Part shown: one piece after another, positions 33,291 to 42,644 of the stretch | Layout: every line of letters starts with the position of its first letter | Numbering within the stretch: the stretch's first letter is position 1 | Assembly: GCA_947507155.1 (NCBI GenBank) | Contig: CANNOC010000012.1 | Coordinates: 1-64,000, forward strand | From: an uncultured Collinsella sp. | GTDB lineage: Bacteria > Actinomycetota > Coriobacteriia > Coriobacteriales > Coriobacteriaceae | Direction of reading: 5' to 3' | Length of the DNA stretch: 64,000 bases | Notes under the pieces: generated by a model | Seen by the model: the letters and a program-made list of their open reading frames with translations, nothing else | Databases searched by the model: none | Told to the model about the DNA's origin: nothing | Translations under genes and position numbers: made by a program

Positions 33291-33944
33291 CTACCCCCTC
33301 AGCTCGGACAGGTCGCGCGCATCGAGCGAGTGGGAGTCGTCCCAAATGCGACGCACGACGATGGACATGATGATGACGGCAAAAATGGCGTCGGTGGCGA
33401 TACCGATCTCGATGATCTCGGGAGCGGTGGGGGCCAAAAGCGCGAGCGTCACATGGCTGCCGTTTTCCATAAGGCAGTATCCAAAGATCTGCTTCATGAT
33501 GTTGCGCTGCGAAATGATGCAGGTGAGGCCCACAAAGAAGTGAGCGAAGCTAATAGCGAGCGCAGGCGTTGCGACCTCGGCCGTGGGCAGGCTGATCTGC
33601 GTCACGACGGCAAAGCAAATCGCGACCTCCACGGCGATGATGCAAATGGCCCACGCGGGCTTAAGACCGGCCTTGAGCGATGCGTCGCTCGGCTCGCCCA
33701 TCTTCTTGTATGCGCAGTTGAGGATGTAAGGAACCAGGACGACCTTGGTGATAAAGGCAGATCCAGCCCACATAAGCAGCTCCTGCGCACCGGTGGTGGC
33801 ACCGAGCGTAGCGAGCAGTCCCACGAGCACCAGCGACTGCACCGCATACCAGTGGATGGAATGTTTGATGTTCTTGGAGACAACCACCATGGTGGACGTG
33901 ACGATCAGAAGGCCGCCAAGGATGTTGACGATCGAATAACCCAT
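33291..33944 (-). CDS. hyfE: Membrane subunit HyfE (NuoK-like)
   Basis: 217 residues with about six hydrophobic segments. Similar in size and context to HyfE, which is related to NuoK at its C-terminal half (an EIIEIGIATDAIFAV segment carries the membrane acidic residues). Found only in the larger Hyf-type hydrogenlyases. Stop and start are within 4 bases of hyfF. Confidence 0.85.
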   Translation of the reverse strand: MGYSIVNILGGLLIVTSTMVVVSKNIKHSIHWYAVQSLVLVGLLATLGATTGAQELLMWAGSAFITKVVLVPYILNCAYKKMGEPSDASLKAGLKPAWAICIIAVEVAICFAVVTQISLPTAEVATPALAISFAHFFVGLTCIISQRNIMKQIFGYCLMENGSHVTLALLAPTAPEIIEIGIATDAIFAVIIMSIVVRRIWDDSHSLDARDLSELRG

Positions 33945-33957
33945 GTCGTTCTACCTC

Positions 33958-35415
33958 CTAACCGATCCAGCTGGCCGAAAGCGGGCCGCTGACGATGACC
34001 ATGATGATGAGCACGATGAACACGAACGCCATCGCGCGGGGAAGCGGGGCTCCCGCAGCGACCTCTTCGCTCGGCTCGCCGGGCAGGCAATAGCCCATCC
34101 ACTTAAGGAACCAGGCAAAGGTGGCAACCGTCTCGGCAACCATGATGCACACGAGCACCAGGATCGCGACGTTGCCGGCACCCACAGAAAAGCCGCCGGC
34201 GATGATCTGGAACTTCGAGAAGAACGTGTTCATGGGCGGCACGCCGGCAATGGCGAGCGCGGCGACACCAAAGCCCACGCCCGAGATCGGGTACTTCTTA
34301 ACGATGCCGCGAAGCTTGGGCAGCATACGCGTGCCGAGGGTAAAGGAGAACGAACCGGCGATCAGGAAGAACAGGGTCTTGGCGAAAGCGTGGTTAAAGA
34401 TGTGGCACACGGCGCCATCAAAGGCCAGCTGGCTGCCAAAGACCGAAAGGCCCAGACCAAAGAACACATAGGAGAGCTGGGCGATCGTGGAGAAGGCCAG
34501 CAGACGCTTCATGTCCTTTTGCGGCAGGTACATAAGGAAACCAAAGAGCATGGTGACCATGGCGTCGATAATGGCGACCCAGCCCACGATCTCGGGAATC
34601 TCGCCGGCAGAGACGAGTGCACGCGCGAACACGCACACACCGACCTTGACCATCGAGGCACCATGCAGGTAGGCCGAAACAGGCGTCGGCGCCTCCATGG
34701 CCGAAGGCAGCCACATGTACATGGGAACCTGTGCGGACTTGGCCCAGGCCGCAAACAACACGAGCAAAAGGACGATGGCCTTGAGCTTGGCGTCGAGGCC
34801 TGCAATCGCGGTAATGGCGAAGGTGCCGGTGTGGGCAAACACGATGGCGGCGCCCAGATACAGGCCGAGCGCACCGATATGCGTGATGATCAGGGCCTTC
34901 ATGCCGGCCTTCTTGGCCGTAGGCGTCATGTAGTAGCTAATGAGGCCCCAAGAGCACGCACCCGTGATCTCAAAGAACACGAGCTGGCCCAAAAGGGTCG
35001 AGCTATACACGAGGCCGGCCATGGCGCCGATAAAGGTCGCGAGGTACGCGTAGAAGCGACGACGCGGTGCGTCGGGATGCTCACGGTTATTCTCGCTCAT
35101 ATAGGGAATCGAATAGATCACGACAAGCAGGCCGATACCCACAAAGGCGGGCGCGAGCAGCGTGCTCATGCGATCGAAGGTGAATCCCATGACGAGGGTC
35201 TGCCCAAACGAGATCAGGGGGACCTGCGTGTCGGGCATGCCGGCGCCAGCGAAATTCGCGGCGAGGGCGATGGTGCAGACCGTCGAGACGGCGGCACCCA
35301 AAACGCTGAACCACTTGGCGTACGGACGGGGGAACAGGGCGACGAGCACCGAGGCCACCATCGGGGCCGCGATAGCGACCAAGCCGAGAAGGGACAGACT
35401 GACTGCAAATGACAT
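33958..35415 (-). CDS. hyfD: Antiporter-like membrane subunit HyfD
   Basis: 485 residues, NuoL/M/N family. The conserved Glu lies in FFEITGACSWGLISYY, and MYMWLPSAMEAPTPVSAYLHG is the loop motif before TM8. HNHAFAKTLFFLIAG-like and GIAGVPPMNTFFSKF segments follow. Third antiporter-like subunit of the Hyf complex and a candidate proton pump. Lies between hyfC and hyfE with short gaps (13 to 15 bases). Confidence 0.9.
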   Translation of the reverse strand: MSFAVSLSLLGLVAIAAPMVASVLVALFPRPYAKWFSVLGAAVSTVCTIALAANFAGAGMPDTQVPLISFGQTLVMGFTFDRMSTLLAPAFVGIGLLVVIYSIPYMSENNREHPDAPRRRFYAYLATFIGAMAGLVYSSTLLGQLVFFEITGACSWGLISYYMTPTAKKAGMKALIITHIGALGLYLGAAIVFAHTGTFAITAIAGLDAKLKAIVLLLVLFAAWAKSAQVPMYMWLPSAMEAPTPVSAYLHGASMVKVGVCVFARALVSAGEIPEIVGWVAIIDAMVTMLFGFLMYLPQKDMKRLLAFSTIAQLSYVFFGLGLSVFGSQLAFDGAVCHIFNHAFAKTLFFLIAGSFSFTLGTRMLPKLRGIVKKYPISGVGFGVAALAIAGVPPMNTFFSKFQIIAGGFSVGAGNVAILVLVCIMVAETVATFAWFLKWMGYCLPGEPSEEVAAGAPLPRAMAFVFIVLIIMVIVSGPLSASWIG

Positions 35416-35430
35416 TGTTTCTCCCTTCTC

Positions 35431-36357
35431 CTACACGCCGACGACCACGAAGACAAACGCCAGAACGGCGATGCCCACGACGGCCCAGGTCTGATTGCCA
35501 AGAACCTTAAAACGCGAACGCGAGCAAGAGTTCTCGATCACGCCGCACACGACAAAGTCGATCAGGCACTTCACCAGGAAGATAACCGCGCCCAGAACGG
35601 CGGCGGTGCCCACAGTCGCGGGCTCGCCCCAGGGGACGAAGATCGCACAGAACCAAGCGACGACCAGAACCTGTTTCATGGACATGGCGAGCTTGGCCAT
35701 GGCGAGCGACGGGCCGGAAAGCTCGGCGAGCGGACCTTCCTGAAGCTCTTGCTCGGCCTCGGCCTGGTCAAACGGCAGCTTGCCGAGCTCCATGTAGCAG
35801 GCAATCGCAAAGGCGATGCCGGCGAGGATCACGGCGACCGGTGCGTCGATGGCACCCGTCATGATGTGCTGACCCATGGTGGCGATGTCGGTGGAGCCGC
35901 ACACCAGGGCGGCGGCAAACAGCGCCAGCAGCATGGACGGCTCGATGAGCACGCTCATGAGCAGCTCGCGAACGCCGCCGATACCGGCGTAGGCGTTGGA
36001 CGAATCCACACCGCAGAGGGCAAAGAAGAAGCGGGCGAGCGCCAGGCTGTACATGATGGTGATGGCGTCACCAAAGACCGGGATGGGGCTTTGTGCCGTA
36101 AAGAGCGGCAGGCCCATCGCGAGCATAAAGGCGACGGCGAAGAACAGCGGCGGCATAATGCGCAGCGCAAAGCTCGCGTCCTCGCTCTGGGACTCGGGGC
36201 GCGCAAAGAGCTTGGCCAGGTCGCGATAGTCCTGCATGATGCTGGGGCCGCGACGGTTGTGCATCTTGGCGCGGATCACGCGGCCGAGACCGGAGAAGAA
36301 CGGCGCGACGGCCATGACGACCACGCCCTGCAGAACGGCAAGTACGATGTTGTTCAT
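35431..36357 (-). CDS. hyfC: Membrane anchor subunit HyfC (NuoH-like)
   Basis: 308 residues with about eight helices. The NuoH-type motif RRGPSIMQDYRDLAKLF lies at residues 36-52, and ELGKLPFDQAEAEQELQEG is the acidic loop that faces the soluble arm. Connects the hydrogenase subunits to the antiporter-like subunits. Co-transcribed with hyfB upstream and hyfD downstream. Confidence 0.92.
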   Translation of the reverse strand: MNNIVLAVLQGVVVMAVAPFFSGLGRVIRAKMHNRRGPSIMQDYRDLAKLFARPESQSEDASFALRIMPPLFFAVAFMLAMGLPLFTAQSPIPVFGDAITIMYSLALARFFFALCGVDSSNAYAGIGGVRELLMSVLIEPSMLLALFAAALVCGSTDIATMGQHIMTGAIDAPVAVILAGIAFAIACYMELGKLPFDQAEAEQELQEGPLAELSGPSLAMAKLAMSMKQVLVVAWFCAIFVPWGEPATVGTAAVLGAVIFLVKCLIDFVVCGVIENSCSRSRFKVLGNQTWAVVGIAVLAFVFVVVGV

Positions 36358-36369
36358 GCTCTCCCCTCC

Positions 36370-38388
36370 TTAACCCATTTGCACGGCGAGCACGAGGAAC
36401 ACCACGAGTGCCGCGACGATGTAGCAGATATAGATGCTGTAGTTGCCACCCTCGAGCTTAGTCGCGAGGTCGGCGAGCTTCTCGACACCCTTATGCGGGG
36501 CATCGACGAGAACCTTGTCGGGTACGGGCTCCACAGCCTCGGCCACACCGGTGAGCTTCTGGAAGAAGTGCGCGATGGACCAGCAGACGGCCGTGCAGCG
36601 GTCGCGCAGCGTGTAGAGCGGCTGCATAAACCAGGACACCTCGGAGGCAAAGGTCGTGGCCACGACGGGCATATGCTCGTTGGGAGCATAGCCGCATGCC
36701 CACGGCTGGGACTTCTGCACCTTGCCGACGGTCTTGAGCTTGCGATAACCGCAGGCAAGACCGACGAGCACCACGAGCGCAATAGCGATCGCGGGCGTGG
36801 AGGTGGCAGCGCCGGAGTACTGGTTCATGAGCTCCATGCCCTCGGCGGCAAACACGCCACCGTACGGATGCAGCACGGACGCGGCGACATCGACCAGCAC
36901 GGGTGCGATCACGGGAGCGCCAATGCCCAGCACGACGCAGATGGCCGCGAGCAGGCCCTGCGCAAACACCATGGGGGCGGGAACCTCCTTGGCATTTGCC
37001 GCGGCCTCGGAGCGAGGCGCGGAGGCAAAGGAGACGCCATAGGCCTTGACAAAGCACGTGACAGCCAGCGCGCCGGTAATGGCAAGCGCGACGGCGGCGA
37101 ACACGGCCACGATCATGACAGCCTTGTCACCCTGCATGGCGGCATTAAACAGCGACTGGTAGGTAAACCACTCGGAAACAAAGCCGTTGAAGGGCGGGAT
37201 GGCCGAGATGGCAAGCGCGCCAATAAGGAAGCAGATGGCCGTTGCCGGCATACGACGGAACAGGCCGCCCATCTTCTCCATATTGCGCGTACCCGTGGAG
37301 TACAGCAGCGCACCGGCGCCCAAGAACAGCTCGCCCTTAAACATCGCGTGGTTAAACGTGTGGTAGAGGGCGGCCATCAGAGCCAGGACGGCGATGCCGA
37401 CAGAGTTGAGCGCCATGGCGGCCATGGAGGCGCCGACGCCGAGCAGAATGATGCCGATGTTCTCGACGGAGTGATAGGCCAGCAGGCGCTTGATGTCATG
37501 CTCCTGCAGGGCGAAGGCCACGCCGAGGACCGACGAGATCGCACCGAAGACCATGACCATAAGGCCCCACCAGACCTGAACGCCCGAGGCGGAGAGCAGG
37601 TCAAGACCTACCTTGAGGATACCGAAGATACCGATCTTGATCATGCCGCCGGACATGAGGGCCGACACGTTGGACGGCGCCTCGGGATGAGCCTTGGGCA
37701 GCCAGCCGTGCAGCGGGATGATACCGGCCTTGGCGCCAAAGCCAAAGAAGGCGAGCACGAAGCACACGGATGCAACCGCGGGGCTAAACTGCGTGGCGCG
37801 GAAATCCGCAAAGGCAAACGAGCCACCGGCGAAGTTGGTCATGGTGAGGAAGCTCGCCATGATGAGCACAAAGCCCACGTGCGCGATCACAAAGTAGAGC
37901 CAACCGCCATGGATGGAGTTCTCGTTCTCCTCGATCACGACCAGGAAGTACGAGGTCAGCGACATGAGCTCGAAGGCGACCAGGAACCAAAACACGTTGT
38001 CGGCGGTGATGACGAGCATCATGGACGCCACGAAGGTGTTAAAGAAGAAGCCGGCGCGGCCCTTTTTGCCCGGGTACTCATCAAAGTAGTTGAGACCGTA
38101 GATCGAACCGGCAAACGCGAGCACCGAGATGAGCGCCACGAACAGGCCGGACAGCTGATTGAGCAGCAGCTGGAAATGGGCAAACGGGAAGAACACGATG
38201 GTGTCGACCGACGTGACATCGCCCAGCACGGCCTGGATACCGGCCACAAACGAAAGCACCGCGGCGACGGCGCCGATAAGGCAGCCGGCGGTCTTGGCGG
38301 CGTTATCGGCCTTGATCAGCAGAACCGAGGCGAGCGCACCGATGCACGAGACGGCAAGCGATGCGATAAACAGCGTCATGCTATCCAT
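36370..38388 (-). CDS. hyfB: Antiporter-like membrane subunit HyfB (NuoL-like)
   Basis: 672 residues, the largest membrane subunit, with about 16 helices. Motifs: FELMSLTSYFLVV (conserved Glu), PLHGWLPKAHPEAPSNVSALMSG, HTFNHAMFKGELFLGAG and AISAIPPFNGFVSEW. The C-terminal 150 residues continue as a cytosolic loop and a last helix, as in HyfB/HycC. The start overlaps the end of hyfA by eight bases. Confidence 0.93.
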   Translation of the reverse strand: MDSMTLFIASLAVSCIGALASVLLIKADNAAKTAGCLIGAVAAVLSFVAGIQAVLGDVTSVDTIVFFPFAHFQLLLNQLSGLFVALISVLAFAGSIYGLNYFDEYPGKKGRAGFFFNTFVASMMLVITADNVFWFLVAFELMSLTSYFLVVIEENENSIHGGWLYFVIAHVGFVLIMASFLTMTNFAGGSFAFADFRATQFSPAVASVCFVLAFFGFGAKAGIIPLHGWLPKAHPEAPSNVSALMSGGMIKIGIFGILKVGLDLLSASGVQVWWGLMVMVFGAISSVLGVAFALQEHDIKRLLAYHSVENIGIILLGVGASMAAMALNSVGIAVLALMAALYHTFNHAMFKGELFLGAGALLYSTGTRNMEKMGGLFRRMPATAICFLIGALAISAIPPFNGFVSEWFTYQSLFNAAMQGDKAVMIVAVFAAVALAITGALAVTCFVKAYGVSFASAPRSEAAANAKEVPAPMVFAQGLLAAICVVLGIGAPVIAPVLVDVAASVLHPYGGVFAAEGMELMNQYSGAATSTPAIAIALVVLVGLACGYRKLKTVGKVQKSQPWACGYAPNEHMPVVATTFASEVSWFMQPLYTLRDRCTAVCWSIAHFFQKLTGVAEAVEPVPDKVLVDAPHKGVEKLADLATKLEGGNYSIYICYIVAALVVFLVLAVQMG

Positions 38389-38998
38389 TGTTTACGCTCC
38401 CTTCTGCTTTCTCGGACAGGCCCTGGGCCACAGCGGTAACGTCGACGACGGGACCGTTTTCGATCGAGCGCAGGCGCTTGGCCTCGTCGAGCTCGCGATC
38501 GGCCGCGCCGCCCATGACGGTCAGCGCCTTGGTGGGGCACGCCGCCACACAATGCGGGCCGTCCGGATCGAAGGCGCACAAGTCGCACTTGATAGCGCAG
38601 GTGTACTGGCCGGGAGCCCACGTAAGCAGGCTGCTCAGGGACTTAGGATACGAAGGCGTCGGGTCGCACATGCCTGCGACACCGGCGATAGACGTGCCAT
38701 CGGGATGGATGGCTCCGAAGGGGCACGCGATGGCGCACAGTCTGCACCCGATGCACTCCTGCTCCTTGACGTGGATGCGATCGCCATCGTGCTCGATGGC
38801 ATTCACCGGGCAAACCTCGGCGCAGGGGGCACCCTCGCAATGGTGGCAGGCAAGGGCGGCCGAAATACCGCCGGTCTTCACGAGCGCCAGGCGCGGCGTA
38901 TCCTGAAGACCCTGCATCCGGTGGGCGTCGGCACAGGCGGACTGGCATGTTCCGCAGCCGATGCACCTCTCCGGGTTGATGTCGATGAAGCGGTTCAT
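38381..38998 (-). CDS. hyfA: Electron-transfer 4Fe-4S protein HyfA (HycB-like)
   Basis: 205 residues. Four ferredoxin-type motifs in order: CIGCGTCQSAC, CHHCEGAPCAEVCP, CIGCRLCAIACP and CDLCAFDPDGPHCVAACP, giving four [4Fe-4S] clusters. Takes electrons from the selenocysteine formate dehydrogenase to the hydrogenase. Start ATG 38998 behind AAGGAAG; a GTG two codons upstream is possible. A strong hairpin lies between this gene and fdhF. Confidence 0.9.
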   Translation of the reverse strand: MNRFIDINPERCIGCGTCQSACADAHRMQGLQDTPRLALVKTGGISAALACHHCEGAPCAEVCPVNAIEHDGDRIHVKEQECIGCRLCAIACPFGAIHPDGTSIAGVAGMCDPTPSYPKSLSSLLTWAPGQYTCAIKCDLCAFDPDGPHCVAACPTKALTVMGGAADRELDEAKRLRSIENGPVVDVTAVAQGLSEKAEGSVNNG

Positions 38999-39012
38999 CC
39001 CCACTTCCTTTC

Positions 39013-39055
39013 AAAATAACGGGCCGGGCTCCCGAACGTACGGGACGCCCGGCCC
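39013..39055 (-). terminator. Intercistronic hairpin between fdhF and hyfA
   Basis: GGGCCGGGC (39047-39055) pairs with 39021-39029, and the stem extends through CCCG/CGGG towards a short loop. On the minus strand GTTATTTT follows. It could be a partial terminator or a stabiliser that sets fdhF apart from the hydrogenase genes. Confidence 0.6.
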
Positions 39056-39076
39056 AAAAAGCCAACGAGAACGGGA

Positions 39077-41299
39077 CTACACGATTTGATTCACGTGGGT
39101 CTCGTCGTCGAACTTGGCGGCGCCAGGCTCAACGTCCTGGGGAGCGGCGGCGTCCACCAGAGCCTGCTTGAGCTCGGTGTACTGACGCTCCACCTCGCCC
39201 TCAGCCCAGACCTGGTCGGCGATAGCGTCGACCTGGCAGGCGGAGAACTTGTCCTCGGGCGTATGCGAGACCGGGTCGACCTTGTGCATGGTCAGCTCGT
39301 TGCACTTGCCGATCCACCACTGGTAGGTCATGTAGACCGTGCCCTTATTGATGCGATCGCTCACGTCGGCGCGGCTGTATACCTGGCCGCGACGGCTGTG
39401 AATCGAGACGATGTTGCCATTCTTGATGCCGCGCGCCTGGGCGTCCGCGGGATTCATGCGGACAAAGCCGGGCTCGTCGGCAAGCAGTGCCAGCGTCTTG
39501 CAGTTGCCGGTCATCGAGCGGCAGCTGTAGTGGCCGACCTCGCGGACGGTGCACAGGATGAGCGGGTACTCATCGTCGGGAAGCTCGGAGGGCGCCTCCC
39601 AATCGTGCGCCATCAGGTTGGCGCGGCCGTCCTTGGTGGTGAACTTGCCACCAGCGAACATGTCGGCCGTACCATGGTCGTTCACATCGGTGCTCTTGAC
39701 CGGCCACTGGGCGTAACCGCCCTCGGGAGCCATCTTCTCGTAGGTCGCGCCCACAAAGTTGGGGCACAGGCTGATGCACTCGTTCCAGATCTGCTCGGTG
39801 TTGTCGTAGTGCATGGGGTATCCCATGCGCGTAGACAGGTCCGCGAAGATCTCCCAGTCGTGACGGCACTCGCCCTTGGGCGGAACAGCTGCGTCAAAGT
39901 GCTGGAAGCTACGGTCGGATGCAGTAAAGACACCCTCGTGCTCGCCCCAAGAGGTGGCAGGCAGGATGACGTCGGCGAGCATGGTCGTCTGCGTCATAAA
40001 GATGTCCTGGCAAATGAACAGATCCAGCTCGGAGAGCGTCTTGCGCATACCGGCCGAATCGGGCTCGGTCTGCACCGGGTCCTCGCCGTAGTTGTAGAAG
40101 CAGTGCACCTTGCCCTCGTCGACCAGGTGGCCCAGGTCGGTGAGCTTGTAGCCCTCCTCGAGCGGGAGCTTTTCCTCGGGCACGCCCCAAGCCTTGGCAA
40201 ACTTGGCACGCACTGCCGGGTCGGTGACCTTCTGGTAGCCAGGGTACAGGTTGGGCAGCATGCCCATATCGCAGGAGCCCTGGACGTTATTCTGGCCACG
40301 CACGGGCGCGAGGCCGGAATTGGGTTTGCCGATCTGGCCGGCAACGCAGGCGATGGAGGCGATGGTGTGCACCGTCTTCAGGTTCTGCTTCTGCTGGCAT
40401 ACGCCCATGCCCCAGCCAATGATGGCAGAAGGGTTCGCCGTGGCGTACATCTCGGCAGCTTGGTGGATCAGCGCGGGCTCGACACCCGTGATGTCCTGTA
40501 CGGATTCGGGAGTGTAGTTCTTGATGGTCTCCCACCACTCGTCAAAGCCGTTCGTATGCTCGGCGACGAATTCCTTGTCGTAGAGGCCATCGTTGACCAA
40601 GCAGTTGGCAAAGGCGTTGAGGAACGCGACATTGCAACCGTTCTTGATCGGAAGGTAGAGATCGGCGATACGCGCGGTTTCGATATGGCGCGGATCGGCG
40701 ACGATGATCTTGCAACCCTTTTCTTTGGCTCGCACGATACGCCTTGCGACGATGGGGTGCGAATCGGCAGGGTTATAGCCGAAGAGGAAAATGCAGCCCG
40801 CATCCTCCATACCGGGGATGGAGCATGACATGCAACCTGAACCAACCGTGTCCATCAGACCGAGGACAGTAGGGCCGTGTCAAGTACGGGCGCAGTTGTC
40901 CACGCTGTGGGTGCCGATGCACGCACGCGTAAACTTCTGCATGACGTAGTTCGCCTCATTGCCGCCGCCTCGCGAAGAGCCGGTGGTCATGACAGCGTTA
41001 GGACCATATTCGTCAATTATGGCCTGCATCTTAGATGCGGTGAAATCCAGTGCCTCGTCCCAGCTTACGCGCTCAAGATCCGCGCCCTTGGTGCGGCGGA
41101 TCATCGGGTGCAGTACGCGGGGAGTCAAGATCTTGGTGTCGTTGATGAAGTCGTAGCCGCTCATGCCCTTAAGGCACAGCTCGCCCTGATTGGTGATGCC
41201 GTTGAGCGGTTCGGTACCCACGACCTGGCCGTTTTGGACCAGGAGGTTAAACTGGCAACCGGCGCCGCAGTACGGGCAGATCACTTTATGCTTCTCCAT
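39077..41299 (-). CDS. fdhF: Formate dehydrogenase H, selenocysteine-containing
   Basis: 740 residues if the in-frame TGA at 40880-40882 is read as selenocysteine. That codon is residue 140, the same place as Sec140 of E. coli FdhF, and is followed by HGPTVLGL as expected (E. coli HGPSVAGL). [4Fe-4S] ligands are C8, C11, C15 and C42, with K44 for electron transfer; these numbers also match E. coli. Oxidises formate to CO2 using bis-MGD Mo(W), Sec and the cluster, and hands electrons to HyfA. The start is ATG 41299 behind AAGGAGG. Without recoding the gene would look like two fragments (41299-40880 and 40855-39077). A SECIS-like hairpin follows the TGA. Confidence 0.96.
40840..40882 (-). promoter_or_regulatory. 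SECIS element and UGA(Sec) codon of fdhF
   Basis: The UGA codon is 40880-40882. Downstream, TGTCC and GGACA form the upper stem with GGTCT at the apex. GGU-CUG falls at codons +7 and +8 after UGA, exactly as in the E. coli fdhF SECIS, where the loop GGUCU and a bulged U are bound by SelB. An unpaired U is available beside the loop here too. Confidence 0.85.
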
Positions 41300-41373
41300 G
41301 ACACCCTCCTTCCTTTCTCTGCTACCGAATACTCGGTACTTATTTGACAATCATTGGGCCTGTCGCCCGACGC

Positions 41374-41892
41374 TTACGCCTCGTTTTCGATGGTGGCGCG
41401 GGCACGCTCGGCAGTCAGTTCTGCCAGACGCTCCTCGTCTACCAGGGTGAGGCCCTTGGTCGGACACGCCTCGGCACACGCCGGACCGCCGGGACGGTCC
41501 ACGCACAGGTCGCACTTGAGCACGAAGCTCTTGGTCTGCGAACCCACGCGCACGTCGCCCATCAAGACGGGGACCTGCGTGGTCGCCACGCTCACGGCGC
41601 CAAAGGGGCAGGCCATGACGCAGCTCTTGCAGCCGATGCAGTTGTCCTCGTTGACGCCGATACGATGGTTCTTTGGATCAAAGAACAAGGCGCCCGTAGG
41701 ACAGGCCTTCGCGCACGGAGCGTCCTCGCAGTGGTGACATGCCACCGGCGCGGAGATCTCGTAGGTGCGCGTTACGCGCAAGCGAGGTGCGGCGATGTTG
41801 CCGGGGATATCGTGCGCCTCAATGCACGCCGCCATACAGGTTTGGCACCCAATGCAGCGCGAAGAATCGGCTACGACTCGTTTATTGCCCAT
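41374..41892 (-). CDS. Four-cluster 4Fe-4S electron-transfer protein (HycB/HydN-like)
   Basis: 172 residues with four [4Fe-4S] motifs: CIGCQTCMAAC, CHHCEDAPCAKACP, CIGCKSCVMACP and CDLCVDRPGGPACAEACP. First gene of the hydrogenlyase operon, ahead of fdhF, the position taken by HydN in enterobacteria; HydN is thought to act with FdhF. Start ATG 41892 behind AGGAGGGAG. It is a paralogue of HyfA further down the operon, so there are two HycB-type proteins for one FdhF. Precise task unknown. Confidence 0.85.
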   Translation of the reverse strand: MGNKRVVADSSRCIGCQTCMAACIEAHDIPGNIAAPRLRVTRTYEISAPVACHHCEDAPCAKACPTGALFFDPKNHRIGVNEDNCIGCKSCVMACPFGAVSVATTQVPVLMGDVRVGSQTKSFVLKCDLCVDRPGGPACAEACPTKGLTLVDEERLAELTAERARATIENEA

Positions 41893-42320
41893 GTTGTTCA
41901 CTCCCTCCTGAATCCCTTGTCGGAGAGACCCTGTCGACATTGACCCAAGCCGCCCGTGGCCTGGCATCGACGAATCGAGCGCATGCGGCGAAACAGGCGC
42001 TTCGATAGAGTTCCTCCAACGATATACAGGCTAAATATACGCAGTTGCAGGTGGCAAACTTGAGCATAGGCCCTGCAATACGGGTGTATTGCAGGGGTTT
42101 TGGCAGGTTGGAATTATTCTCTAGAAGCTATAAAGATGAGTGTATTACATGCGTACGCCCAAGAAAGATTTCACGCTCGTTTCTGAAGGATGTAGTACGT
42201 TTGTAATATCGTTTACACTCAATTACTCTAGTGCAATAAAGTAGTGGTTGTAAGATTGGCTATTATTAGCCGTTGCTGTATATGACTATTCATATTGCAC
42301 GCTCATTAAGGGGGCCAGTG
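41893..42320. other. AT-rich intergenic region between hydrogenlyase operon and toxin-antitoxin genes
   Basis: 428 bases, clearly richer in A+T than the flanks, mainly 42010-42300. It must hold the promoter of the hydrogenlyase operon (minus) and that of the antitoxin (plus). I see no convincing sigma-54 -24/-12 pair and no FhlA gene, unlike E. coli. Visible dyads: CCCTGCAATAC / GTATTGCAGGG at 42071-42095 and GGCTA-TTAT-TAGCC at 42258-42271, the latter near the antitoxin gene and a plausible autoregulatory site. Confidence 0.5.
42071..42095. repeat. 11-bp perfect hairpin in the hydrogenlyase operon leader
   Basis: CCCTGCAATAC (42071-42081) and GTATTGCAGGG (42085-42095) are exact complements with a very short spacer. 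On the plus strand GTTTTGG follows, which resembles a terminator. On the minus strand it would lie in the 5' leader of the operon, about 180 bases before the first gene. Confidence 0.5.
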
Positions 42321-42644
42321 ATGTCATCGACTCAAAAAAGAGCCATCCTGCAGGTGCGCATTCGCGAGGAAGACAAGCAGCATGCCGAGCGTCTTTACGA
42401 CGCCATGGGCACATCGCTCGCCGAGGCTGTCCGTTTATTTGTCACGCAAAGCATTTTGATGCGCAAACTCCCCTTTCAGCCGGTCGCCGTGCGCTCAAAG
42501 GACGGCACCGCCGCCTATGAATCGCTCAAAGCATATGGTGACCCCAATCGCCGCGCCGAGGAGCGCAATGCCTGGATTGAATACCTTGCCACAGAAAGTG
42601 ACGATTCGATTTTGGGCCCCGAGGAAGTAGATATCCATGAGTAG
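42321..42644 (+). CDS. RelB/DinJ-type antitoxin
   Basis: 107 residues. The N-terminal ribbon-helix-helix DNA-binding fold is indicated by RAILQVRIREEDKQHAERLYDAMG (in parts) followed by SLAEAVRLFVTQSI, the RelB/DinJ signature. The C-terminal acidic tail (about 70-107) would bind and block the toxin. Start ATG 42321 behind AAGGGGG; the first 16 codons of an upstream extension have no ribosome site. The stop overlaps the start of the next gene by eight bases. Probably represses its own operon. Confidence 0.8.
   Translation: MSSTQKRAILQVRIREEDKQHAERLYDAMGTSLAEAVRLFVTQSILMRKLPFQPVAVRSKDGTAAYESLKAYGDPNRRAEERNAWIEYLATESDDSILGPEEVDIHE

Noticed and set aside
29751..33992. A 1413-codon open frame on the plus strand opposite hyfE-hyfH
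   Set aside because: It is an antisense shadow of GC-rich coding DNA: His/Arg/Gly-rich composition, no ribosome site, and fully covered by recognised hydrogenlyase genes.
35749..38439. An 896-codon plus-strand frame opposite hyfB-hyfC
   Set aside because: It is antisense to clear NuoL- and NuoH-type genes and has the same shadow composition.
39077..41299. fdhF as a pseudogene broken by a stop codon
   Set aside because: The stop is TGA at the exact Sec position, followed by a SECIS-like hairpin, and selA/B/C/D are all present.
41882..42067. A 61-codon minus-strand frame ahead of the hydrogenlyase operon
   Set aside because: No ribosome site, overlaps the first operon gene in another frame, no family features.
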